NCBI GenBank assembly: GCA_016936295.1
Contig: JAFGYD010000104.1
Span: 1-37,458, forward strand
DNA: 37,458 bases
Source: Spirochaetales bacterium
GTDB lineage: Bacteria > Spirochaetota > Spirochaetia > DSM-2461
Direction: 5' to 3'
The notes under the pieces were generated by a model. It was not told where the DNA came from. It was given only the letters and a program-made list of their open reading frames with translations, and did no database searches. The translations under genes and the position numbers were made by a program. Positions 27,743 through 36,142 of the stretch are shown here, piece by piece; positions within the stretch are counted from its first letter, which is position 1; each line of letters opens with the position of its first letter.

Positions 27743-29281
27743 ATGAGTTTTTTAAAAAAAACAATGGCTTTAATTGCTGTTTCTTTGTTTTTTACGGGTA
27801 TTTTGTTTAGTGCAGAATATGAATTAAAAGTGCTGCACACCAACGATCATCACGGTCACCCAATTGCATTCTACGACTATCCATCAGATGGGCAGGGGGG
27901 ATTAGCAGCTAGAGCTACGTATGTTGCACAAATGAGAGCATCAAATAAAAATGTACTTGTATTAGATGCTGGTGATTTTAATACAGGTAGACCAGAATCT
28001 ACATTTTTTAAGGCTGAGCCAGATATATTAGGTTATAACTATATTGGCTACGATGCTTTATCTATGGGTAACCACGAGTTTGACAACGACTGGGCTTCTA
28101 TGCAAAAACAGATTGCAGATTCAAAATTCCCATGGATAAATGCAAATATTAAGAAAAATGGTTCAACTCTGGATAATGTTAAACCATACATTATTAAAGA
28201 ATATAACGGTTTTAAAGTTGCTGTTTTTGGTCTTTTAACTAAAGAAACAGTGGAAACTGGAAATCCTGATTATGTTAAAGGTTTAACTTTTGAAGACGAA
28301 GTTGCTACAGCAAAAAAACTTGTACCTGAGTTAAGAAAAAAAGCTGATATTGTTATAGCACTTGTTCATATGGGGCTATATGATAACGATTTAGAAGGAT
28401 CAAGAAAATTAGCAGCTAATGTTCCAGGAATTGATTTAATCATTGACGGACACTCTCATACAATGATTAAAGAACCTGTTGTTGTTAAAGGTATACCAAT
28501 TGTTCAAGCTAGACATTGGGGTCTTTATATGGGTAATGGAACTTTAAAAATTAAAGATGGTAAAGTAGTATCTTTTAACTGGCAGTTAGATCCAATCAAT
28601 GTAAAAAATAAAGAGGGATTTGTTGGAACAGAATATAAAGAAGATCAAGTTCTTTTAGGAAAGCTAGCACCATTTAATGAAAAAGTAACAGCGGTTTTAA
28701 GCGAAGTTATTGGAACAGCAACAGATGTATTCTTAAATGATAATACAAGAAAAGAAGAGACAGCTATAGGTGACATTGTTTCTGACTCTCAAGAGTGGTT
28801 TATGGAAAAAATGGGTATGGATGTAGATTTTGCATTCCAAAATGGTGGTGGAATTAGAGCTACTCTTCCTGCAGGTACTATCCAAAAGCAAACAGTTTAC
28901 GAAATTTTACCTTTTGATAACTCTATAGCTGTTATTACACTAACAGGTAATGACGTTATTGCTCTTTTCGATAAAGCAGCCACAAATATTGGAGCTGGTT
29001 CTATGCCACAGGTTTCAAAAGGGGTTAAAGTTACAATTAATGCTGAAACAAAAAAAGTTGAAAAACTTACTATTGATGGAAAACCTGTTGATCCTGTAAA
29101 AAATTATAAAATTGCAACAAATTCTTACTTAGCAGCTGGTGGAGATGGATATAGTGTGTTTAAAAATGGAACAAACTATTACGACTCATCTTTAATGCAA
29201 AGAGATGCGTTTATTGATTATGTAATCTTTTTAGGTGGAAAAATTTCACCAAAAACCGATGGACGTATAACAATTAAATAG
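27743..29281 (+). CDS. 5'-nucleotidase / UDP-sugar hydrolase (UshA-like), secreted
   Basis: Signal peptide; LKVLHTNDHHGH, GNHEFD, IIDGHSH, NGGGIRATLPAG, ILPFDN. Confidence 0.92.
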   Translation: MSFLKKTMALIAVSLFFTGILFSAEYELKVLHTNDHHGHPIAFYDYPSDGQGGLAARATYVAQMRASNKNVLVLDAGDFNTGRPESTFFKAEPDILGYNYIGYDALSMGNHEFDNDWASMQKQIADSKFPWINANIKKNGSTLDNVKPYIIKEYNGFKVAVFGLLTKETVETGNPDYVKGLTFEDEVATAKKLVPELRKKADIVIALVHMGLYDNDLEGSRKLAANVPGIDLIIDGHSHTMIKEPVVVKGIPIVQARHWGLYMGNGTLKIKDGKVVSFNWQLDPINVKNKEGFVGTEYKEDQVLLGKLAPFNEKVTAVLSEVIGTATDVFLNDNTRKEETAIGDIVSDSQEWFMEKMGMDVDFAFQNGGGIRATLPAGTIQKQTVYEILPFDNSIAVITLTGNDVIALFDKAATNIGAGSMPQVSKGVKVTINAETKKVEKLTIDGKPVDPVKNYKIATNSYLAAGGDGYSVFKNGTNYYDSSLMQRDAFIDYVIFLGGKISPKTDGRITIK

Positions 29282-29327
29282 ATTGTAGATATTTTTACCC
29301 CTTGATATAATTAAATCCGGGGGTAAT

Positions 29328-30086
29328 ATGAATTTTAGACCATGTATAGACTTGCATAACGGAAAGGTTAAACAGATAGTTGGTAGTTCCTTATCCGATG
29401 GGGATAGTCTTCCAGATACAAATTTTGAAAGTTCGTATGATTCTTCGTATTATGCAGAGATGTATAAAAAAGATAATTTATTTGGTGGACATATAATTAA
29501 ATTGGGCCCGGGAAACGAAGATGCTGCTAAAAGAGCATTAAGTGCTTGGCCGAATGGTATGCAGATAGGCGGGGGAATAAATTCAGAAAATGCTAAAGAG
29601 TACCTTGATTATGGAGCAAGTCATGTTATTGTTACATCCTATGTTTTTAGCGATGGTCTAATAAATTATGAAAATTTAAAAAAACTTGCAGCTGCTGTTG
29701 GAAAAGAACGATTAGTTCTTGATTTAAGTTGCAAAGAGAGAGATGGTGAATATTTTATTGTCACTGACAGATGGCAAAAATGGACCGAAGTTAAAATAAC
29801 ACCTAAAACCCTGGAATATTTTAGTAAATTCTGCGATGAATTACTTATTCATGCAGCATCGGTAGAGGGAAAAATGATGGGACCCGACCTTAAACTTGTA
29901 AAAATTCTGGGTGATTCATGGTTTATTCCTGTTACTTATGCTGGTGGTATAACAACTATAGATGATGTGAAAAAGATAGCTTTAACTGGACAAAATAGAG
30001 TTGATTTTACAGTTGGATCTGCACTTGATATTTTTGGTGGTAAGTTAAAATATTCCAATGTTGTAAAATATTGTACGTCGCTTTAG
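29328..30086 (+). CDS. hisA: eukaryotic-type HisA (ProFAR isomerase)
   Basis: FRPCIDLHNGKVKQIVG, GGHIIKLGPGNEDAAKRAL, QIGGGI, GASHVIVTSYVFSDG, KERLVLDLSCKERDGEYFIVTDRWQKW, PVTYAGGI, VDFTVGSALDIFGG match the eukaryotic HIS6 pattern. Confidence 0.88.
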   Translation: MNFRPCIDLHNGKVKQIVGSSLSDGDSLPDTNFESSYDSSYYAEMYKKDNLFGGHIIKLGPGNEDAAKRALSAWPNGMQIGGGINSENAKEYLDYGASHVIVTSYVFSDGLINYENLKKLAAAVGKERLVLDLSCKERDGEYFIVTDRWQKWTEVKITPKTLEYFSKFCDELLIHAASVEGKMMGPDLKLVKILGDSWFIPVTYAGGITTIDDVKKIALTGQNRVDFTVGSALDIFGGKLKYSNVVKYCTSL

Positions 30087-30137
30087 CCATTTTGATAGTA
30101 GTAGATTTTTATCAAATCTGTTAATATTCATATCAGT

Positions 30138-31271
30138 ATGAGAATATCCAGGTTAAAAAAACGTCTCCGTGGCGATCATGATTTTAAAGGGCACACAATT
30201 CTTGGTTCAATGTGTTCTGAACCACATCCAATTGCCAAAAGAACCTATAAAAGGTTTTTGTCTACAAACGTTGGAGATCCTGGACTATTCCCAAAATTAA
30301 TAAAACTTGAAAAGGAATTTATTTCTAATTTAGGAGTGCTTCTTTCAAATCCAAATGCAAAAGGAAATGTTGTTTCTGGTGGGTCTGAAGCAAATATTTT
30401 GGCAATGTGGACCGCTAAAAATATATGTAACGCTGGTCAAAATGAAATAATTATATCTGAAAACTGCCATTTTTCCTTTGATAAAGCTGCTAGTTTATTA
30501 AGTTTAAAATTGATAAAAATTCCTGTAGATAGTAGACAGAGGATTCGAGTTGATTTGGCCGAAAAAGCTATCAATAGCAATACTGCTGCAATAGTAGGGA
30601 TTGCAGGTACTACAGGATTAGGAGTTTGTGACCCAATAGAAAAACTATCTGAAATAAGTTTTAAAAATAATATATATCTACATGTAGATGCCGCTTTTGG
30701 TGGTTTTGTCTTTCCATTTATGGATAATGGACCAAAATTTGATTTCTCACTACCAGGTGTTAAATCTATTACAATAGATCCTCATAAAATGGGAAGAGCT
30801 GCTATACAGTCTGGTTGTATTATTTATAGAGATGAAAATATTGCAAACTACGTTAGAACTCCTGTTTCTTATTTAAGTGGAGGAAGTACAGTAAACAATA
30901 TGATTATGGGAACCAGAAGTGGAGCATCTATTGCGGCGGCCTGGATGGTTTATAACTATTTAGGTGTAAATGGATATAAAAAAATTGTAAAAAAAGCAAT
31001 GTCTCTAACGTGGTGGTTTATTACCGAAGTAAAAAAAATTGATGGATTATGTGTTAAGGTCGAGCCTGAATGTAATGTTGTTGGAGTTTGCGTTAATGAT
31101 AATTATGATATTAAGAAGCTAATTAATGGAGTTAGAGAGCTGGGTTGGGCAGTTTCTGAATGGCCAGATTACATGAGGATTGCAATAATGCCCCATGTAA
31201 CCCAAAGAGCTTTAAAAAAATTCCTAAATGACCTTAAGAAGCTCCTTCTTATCCAGTCTCTTCATTCTTAA
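30138..31271 (+). CDS. MfnA-like group II PLP decarboxylase (tyrosine/aspartate decarboxylase)
   Basis: VSGGSEANILAMWTAKN, LHVDAAFGGFVFPF, SITIDPHKMGRAAIQSGCIIYRD (PLP Lys), GTRSGASIAAAWM. Confidence 0.85.
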   Translation: MRISRLKKRLRGDHDFKGHTILGSMCSEPHPIAKRTYKRFLSTNVGDPGLFPKLIKLEKEFISNLGVLLSNPNAKGNVVSGGSEANILAMWTAKNICNAGQNEIIISENCHFSFDKAASLLSLKLIKIPVDSRQRIRVDLAEKAINSNTAAIVGIAGTTGLGVCDPIEKLSEISFKNNIYLHVDAAFGGFVFPFMDNGPKFDFSLPGVKSITIDPHKMGRAAIQSGCIIYRDENIANYVRTPVSYLSGGSTVNNMIMGTRSGASIAAAWMVYNYLGVNGYKKIVKKAMSLTWWFITEVKKIDGLCVKVEPECNVVGVCVNDNYDIKKLINGVRELGWAVSEWPDYMRIAIMPHVTQRALKKFLNDLKKLLLIQSLHS

Positions 31272-32420
31272 TATAAGTATAACAAGTGTTACTGTGGACG
31301 TAACTGCAGGTATACCCCAAAAAAGTTTAAAATCGATATTACCGTTAGCCATAACATTTTCGGCAATATAACCTGCGAAGAGATTTCCAAGGAATCCAGC
31401 TATTCCAACATAAATTAATGAAAACAACTGGTGAACACCTCCTCTTGAATTAATATCTGTAAAATTATCCAGATATATTGTGGATCCGGCATATAAAAAT
31501 GCATATATAAACCCATGAATTGTAATTCCTACAAGGGTTAACGGTAGTGGCCCATTGATATAGAAAATTGTATACCGTGCAATTTGTAGAATAAGAGCTA
31601 TTATAAAAATATTTTTGAAACCAAGCTTTCTAATAAATGAAGATAAAACAAAAAGCATAATAATTTCAGGAAACTGTCCTAATGATAGAATTATCATTAC
31701 ATTATCCCTTGGGGTTCCATTAGACGTTAAGAACATTGGCATTCCGTAGGATATAAATTTATCAACAGTAGCCATAATAAATATTAAGATAAATAGGAAT
31801 GTAACCTCTGGTTTTTTAATTACATCTATTGCTTCGTGGGGAATTAAAGTTACTTTTTTATCCCTATCCAGTTTTAATCTAGGTAACTTTAATGTTAATA
31901 CAACAACAATTACAGAGAAGAGAGCTGAGAGTTTTAGTGCCAATGACATGTCCGAACTATTGGTAAATTTCCAAAAGAAACTAATTAGCCAACCAGAAAC
32001 AACCCAACCAATTGATCCCCAAACCCTAATTAAACCAAATGAATTTCTATCATCCATATAGTGGAAAACAACTGCATTTACTAATGCATAGGTTGGTACT
32101 AACATCATTGTATAGATAAAATATGTAATTAAAACAGGGTAGTAGCCCTTTTCAAAGGATAGAACTGATATTAAGATAGCAGCCCCTACATGACAAAGTG
32201 CAAGAAATCTTCTTGATGTGATTAATCTATCAACTATCCATGCGCTTAAAAATGGAGCTAAAACACTAGGTAGTGATGTTAATGAGAGAATAATTCCCGC
32301 TTGTATAGCTGAAAACCCAAGGTAATCTTTAAAATATATACTTATAACCGGAATATATGTTCCTACTGCTGCTAACTGGAAGAACATTAGTAATGAAAGG
32401 TGTAAATTTTTTGATTTCAT
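31224..32420 (-). CDS. MFS transporter (MFS_1 / LacY-NHS-like)
   Basis: About 12 hydrophobic segments; SLPSVLAPFLSAWIVDRLITSRR, GLIRVWGSIGWVVSGWL. Confidence 0.85.
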   Translation of the reverse strand: MKSKNLHLSLLMFFQLAAVGTYIPVISIYFKDYLGFSAIQAGIILSLTSLPSVLAPFLSAWIVDRLITSRRFLALCHVGAAILISVLSFEKGYYPVLITYFIYTMMLVPTYALVNAVVFHYMDDRNSFGLIRVWGSIGWVVSGWLISFFWKFTNSSDMSLALKLSALFSVIVVVLTLKLPRLKLDRDKKVTLIPHEAIDVIKKPEVTFLFILIFIMATVDKFISYGMPMFLTSNGTPRDNVMIILSLGQFPEIIMLFVLSSFIRKLGFKNIFIIALILQIARYTIFYINGPLPLTLVGITIHGFIYAFLYAGSTIYLDNFTDINSRGGVHQLFSLIYVGIAGFLGNLFAGYIAENVMANGNIDFKLFWGIPAVTSTVTLVILILRMKRLDKKELLKVI

Positions 32421-32514
32421 CTTTGGAATCTACCCTTATCTTTATATTATTGCAATATTATACTTGAGTTTTTTATTTTTAAATCTTAAGTTATAGACAG
32501 TTAAGGAGTTGAAC

Positions 32515-32997
32515 ATGAGTAGTTGTCCATGTGGTAGTGGAAAAGAGTTGGATGTTTGCTGTAAACCATATATTTCTGGTTCAGCTAAAGCACCTACAGC
32601 AGAGGCTTTAATGAGGTCTAGATATACAGCTTATACCTTGGTTGAAGTTGATTATATTGTAAAAACCCACGATTCAAAAACCAGGGATGAAATTTCTAAG
32701 GAAGAGACAAAAAACTGGGCAGAAAATTCCCAATGGATGGGTCTTGATATTGTAAGAGTTGTAGATGGTCAAGATAAGGATTCAACAGGTATTGTTGAGT
32801 TTAAAGCTTACTATAAGCAAAACGGTATTAAATATACACACCATGAAGAGGCACAGTTTACTAAAAAAAGAGGTGATTGGTTTTTTACAGATAGTAAAAT
32901 AGTTAATAAACCAGTTGTTAGGGATGGTGAAAAAGTTGGAAGAAACGATCCTTGTCCTTGTGGAAGTGGAAAAAAATATAAAAAATGCTGCGGCTGA
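32515..32997 (+). CDS. YchJ-family SEC-C motif protein
   Basis: [13 protein letters not shown] at the N-terminus and [18 protein letters not shown] at the C-terminus; [15 protein letters not shown] 32515 preferred over TTG 32509. Confidence 0.92.
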   Translation: MSSCPCGSGKELDVCCKPYISGSAKAPTAEALMRSRYTAYTLVEVDYIVKTHDSKTRDEISKEETKNWAENSQWMGLDIVRVVDGQDKDSTGIVEFKAYYKQNGIKYTHHEEAQFTKKRGDWFFTDSKIVNKPVVRDGEKVGRNDPCPCGSGKKYKKCCG

Positions 32998-33015
32998 TGT
33001 AGCTGTTTAAATAGT

Positions 33016-33049
33016 AAAAGTCACTTTTTAAAAGTGGCTTTTTTATTTT
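33016..33049 (+). terminator. intrinsic terminator after ychJ-like gene
   Basis: AAAAGTCACTTTT-T-AAAAGTGGCTTTTTTATTTT hairpin with T-rich tail. Confidence 0.75.
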
Positions 33050-33069
33050 AGAACGTTTATAATGATTTT

Positions 33070-33513
33070 ATGAAACTCTATTTATTAAGACATGGGGATG
33101 CCGAAATTTACTCTCAAAATGGAGACCGGGGTAGAGAACTCTCGGATTTAGGTAGAAACCAGTCAAGAAAAGCGGGACGTTATTTAAAGGATGTTCATCC
33201 TGGAGTCGTTCTAATGTCAACATTTGTTCGGGCTAAACAAACTCTTGAAATAGTTAATCGAGAGGGGGGTAGTTGTGCTTTAAGGGAATTTGTAAGCCTG
33301 GATGTATCACCTTCTGGTTCATTAGAAGACTTAATGATTGAGATTAATACTTATAGAGAAGACTCTGTTTGTGTTGTAGGACACAACCCTCAGTTGTCTA
33401 ATCTAATCGAGTATTTAACCGGGGAAAAGAGAACTATGGGAAACTGTAGTTTTGCAGAGATAGATCTGGAAAGTAAAAAATTGATTGAATTTAAAACAGT
33501 AGAAGAGATGTAA
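33070..33513 (+). CDS. sixA: phosphohistidine phosphatase SixA-like
   Basis: LYLLRHGDAE (RHG motif), LSDLGRNQSRKAGRYL, VVGHNPQLSNL. Confidence 0.9.
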   Translation: MKLYLLRHGDAEIYSQNGDRGRELSDLGRNQSRKAGRYLKDVHPGVVLMSTFVRAKQTLEIVNREGGSCALREFVSLDVSPSGSLEDLMIEINTYREDSVCVVGHNPQLSNLIEYLTGEKRTMGNCSFAEIDLESKKLIEFKTVEEM

Positions 33514-33514
33514 A

Positions 33515-33991
33515 ATGTACGAATTAAATAATAAGGGTGTAATGTTTTCCAAAGAAGGAAAACTTGATGAAGCTATTAATCTTTTTAATGCTGCATTAGT
33601 TGAAGATCCAAACGATCCCAATGTTAACTATAATATGGCATTGGTTTATATGAAAAAAGAGGATTTTAAAAAAGCTATTGAATATTTAGAGAAATCTGTA
33701 GAATCTCAACCATGCGATGATAATTTAAGAGAGATAGCTGTTTGTTATATTCGGCTAAAAGATTTTAAAACAGCAAGAAAATATTTAATACAAGCTGTAA
33801 CCGATTTTGGTTCATCGGATACTGAAAATGTTTTAGGGGTTCTATTTTTTCAAATGGCTCATTTCGAAGAAGCCATGCGACATTTTGAACACGCAACCAA
33901 GCTAAATGAACTAAATAAGGATGCTTGGTTTAACTTAAGCGATACTCTTGATCAATTAGGTCTAGAGAAGGAATCTAAAGAAGGCTCGTAG
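33515..33991 (+). CDS. TPR-repeat protein
   Basis: AINLFNAALVEDPNDPNVNYNMALVYMKKEDFKKAIEYLEKSVESQP repeats. Confidence 0.85.
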   Translation: MYELNNKGVMFSKEGKLDEAINLFNAALVEDPNDPNVNYNMALVYMKKEDFKKAIEYLEKSVESQPCDDNLREIAVCYIRLKDFKTARKYLIQAVTDFGSSDTENVLGVLFFQMAHFEEAMRHFEHATKLNELNKDAWFNLSDTLDQLGLEKESKEGS

Positions 33992-33999
33992 GAGATTTA

Positions 34000-34659
34000 A
34001 TGAGATTTAAATGTTTAATATTGGATCATGATGATACAGCAGTGCATAGCACAGCTGATATTCACTATCCAGCACATATAAAAACAATGGAAAAACTAAG
34101 ACCCGGAGTTGAAGTTATATCCCTTGAGGGGTGGTTTTTAAAAAACTTTCATCCTGGAATTATGGAGTATATGACTGATGAGTTGAAGTTTACAAATTTT
34201 GAAATTGAGGAAGAGTATAGTATTTGGCAAGATTTTGTTGCTACAAGACATCCAGAGTTTTACCCAGGATTTATAGATTTAGTACGGGAATTTAAAAACC
34301 GTGGTGGACGGGTAGCCATTGTTTCTCATTCTACAAAAGAGGTCATTCAAAGGGATTATGATAGTGTTGGAGCTGGCGATATTCCTGAATTAATATTTGG
34401 GTGGCATAATAACGAAAATCTTAGAAAACCTGCACCATATCCCATTGAAGAAATATTGAAAAATTTTAACTTAAAGCCAGAAGAAGCATTAATTATTGAT
34501 GATTTAAAACCTGCAGTAATAATGAGTAGAAATACAGGTGTCCCTGTCGCTGGAGCTGGGTGGGGTCATCGAATACCTGAAATTATTGATTATATGGAAA
34601 AAAATTGCCATTTTTATTTAAAAGAGTTAGACGATCTTAGAGCCTTAATTTTCCCTTAA
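34000..34659 (+). CDS. HAD-superfamily hydrolase
   Basis: LDHDDTAVHS (DxDxT), VAIVSHSTKE, KPAPYPIEEIL, ALIIDDLKPAVIMSRNTGVPVAGAGWG. Confidence 0.88.
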   Translation: MRFKCLILDHDDTAVHSTADIHYPAHIKTMEKLRPGVEVISLEGWFLKNFHPGIMEYMTDELKFTNFEIEEEYSIWQDFVATRHPEFYPGFIDLVREFKNRGGRVAIVSHSTKEVIQRDYDSVGAGDIPELIFGWHNNENLRKPAPYPIEEILKNFNLKPEEALIIDDLKPAVIMSRNTGVPVAGAGWGHRIPEIIDYMEKNCHFYLKELDDLRALIFP

Positions 34660-34669
34660 AAAATTTATG

Positions 34670-34719
34670 TTGACAGTTTTAAAATTTCAACTGTAATATT
34701 ACTTAAAACGTTTACAGTT
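34670..34719 (+). promoter_or_regulatory. promoter/operator region of the sugar ABC operon
   Basis: TTGACA (34670-34675), 18 nt spacer, TAATAT (34694-34699); AAACGTTT palindrome (34706-34713); perfect inverted repeat AACTGTAA (34689-34696) / TTACAGTT (34712-34719). Confidence 0.65.
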
Positions 34720-34739
34720 ATTTTACAAGAGGAGAGAAA

Positions 34740-36095
34740 ATGAAGGGAATAATTAAATTTGCATGTTTAAGTTTATTGCTAATGGTTTCGTTTAATGTTT
34801 TTGCTAACGGAAATGGAGAGAAAAAAAGTAGTTCTTCAAAGGATGAAAAAGTGGTTTTAACATGGTGGACATGGACAATTCCTACAGTTGAAGATTTTGA
34901 AGTAATTAAAGCTGGGTTTGAGGCAAAATACCCATATATAGAGTTGCAATCAAGTGTTAACCAAATGGATGATTATAAAACAAAATTACAAGCTGAATTT
35001 TCATCAGGTGCTGGTCCAGATATTCTATGTGTACAGCCAGGATCTTTATTAAATAAATATAATTCATTTTTAATGGACTTGGAAACACCTGCGAAAGAGA
35101 CTTTAAGACAGTTAGTTCCAGCAGTTGTTCAAGATGCTAAAGTTCGATCTGGTGGAGATAAAATTGCAATGGCTCCATTGGGTTCAGCTTCTACAATGTT
35201 TATTTATTACAACGCAACATATTTTGAACAGGCAGGAATTAAAGAAGTTCCTACCGATTTAGAATCATTAAAAATTGCAGTTGAAAAATTAAAAGCAACA
35301 TTTCCAAATAAGTTACCTTTAACAATTGGTTTAAAAGACGGATGGTTTAATGGAGATGTTTTCTCTCTATTTGCAAATATGGTTGAACCAGGAATAACAG
35401 AGAGAGCAGATAATGGTTCAGTTAAATGGAATTCTCCTAAATTTGTAGAAGCTATGGAGCTTTTAAAAATGTTGGTTAATGAAGGTTTAATTGAAAAAGA
35501 TGCTTTAGGTGTTTCTGTTTACGAAGATTCAATAGGTATGTGGGCAGATGGAAAAGCAGCAATGCATATAAATGGAGGTTGGGCAATTGGTATGTTATCT
35601 AACCCTTCTAATGTAAATGCAGAAGGTAAACCTTATGCGGACAGAAGAGGTGATAGAGCTACAGACAACGATGTTTTTGGTGCATTCCCTGTACCCAACT
35701 TTGCAGGAGGAGCTCCAGTTGTATTAGGTGGTATTGATGTTGGTATTGCTATCAATAAGAATGTAGAAAAAGATCCTGCTAAATTAGATGCTGCTCTCAA
35801 ACTACTTGATTATATGCTTGTTGGAGAAGGACGGGAGTATCAAACAGGAAGACCAGGTGCAGGTTTAATTCCTTCAAAAATAGGAACTTCTCTAAATAAA
35901 TCTATATACCAGGATGAAGCATCATCTAAGGGTGTAGATGCAATAGTAAATGCTACAAACAATAATATGGCCGCTCCACGAGGAGTTTCTAACCCTGCAG
36001 TTTTTACTCAAATGGGAATCGTTGTTCAAAATGTTGTTGCAGGTAACGACATTCAAACAGAACTTGATAATTTACAATTAACATCTGAGAAATAA
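34740..36095 (+). CDS. ABC sugar transporter substrate-binding protein
   Basis: Signal peptide LLLMVSFNVFA; VLTWWTWT, EFSSGAGPDILCVQPG, WADGKAAMHINGGWAIGML; adjacent MalF/MalG-type permeases. Confidence 0.93.
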   Translation: MKGIIKFACLSLLLMVSFNVFANGNGEKKSSSSKDEKVVLTWWTWTIPTVEDFEVIKAGFEAKYPYIELQSSVNQMDDYKTKLQAEFSSGAGPDILCVQPGSLLNKYNSFLMDLETPAKETLRQLVPAVVQDAKVRSGGDKIAMAPLGSASTMFIYYNATYFEQAGIKEVPTDLESLKIAVEKLKATFPNKLPLTIGLKDGWFNGDVFSLFANMVEPGITERADNGSVKWNSPKFVEAMELLKMLVNEGLIEKDALGVSVYEDSIGMWADGKAAMHINGGWAIGMLSNPSNVNAEGKPYADRRGDRATDNDVFGAFPVPNFAGGAPVVLGGIDVGIAINKNVEKDPAKLDAALKLLDYMLVGEGREYQTGRPGAGLIPSKIGTSLNKSIYQDEASSKGVDAIVNATNNNMAAPRGVSNPAVFTQMGIVVQNVVAGNDIQTELDNLQLTSEK

Positions 36096-36101
36096 TTTTA
36101 T

Positions 36102-36124
36102 AGAGCTGTCTTTATGGCAGCTCT
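36102..36124 (+). other. intercistronic RNA hairpin
   Basis: AGAGCTGTC-TTTAT-GGCAGCTCT: 9-bp stem (one G:U), 5-nt loop, no T-run. Confidence 0.65.
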
Positions 36125-36142
36125 CTTAGTATGGAGAAATTT

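Noticed and set aside
33415-33621. 68-aa - strand ORF
   Set aside because: Antisense across the sixA/TPR junction.
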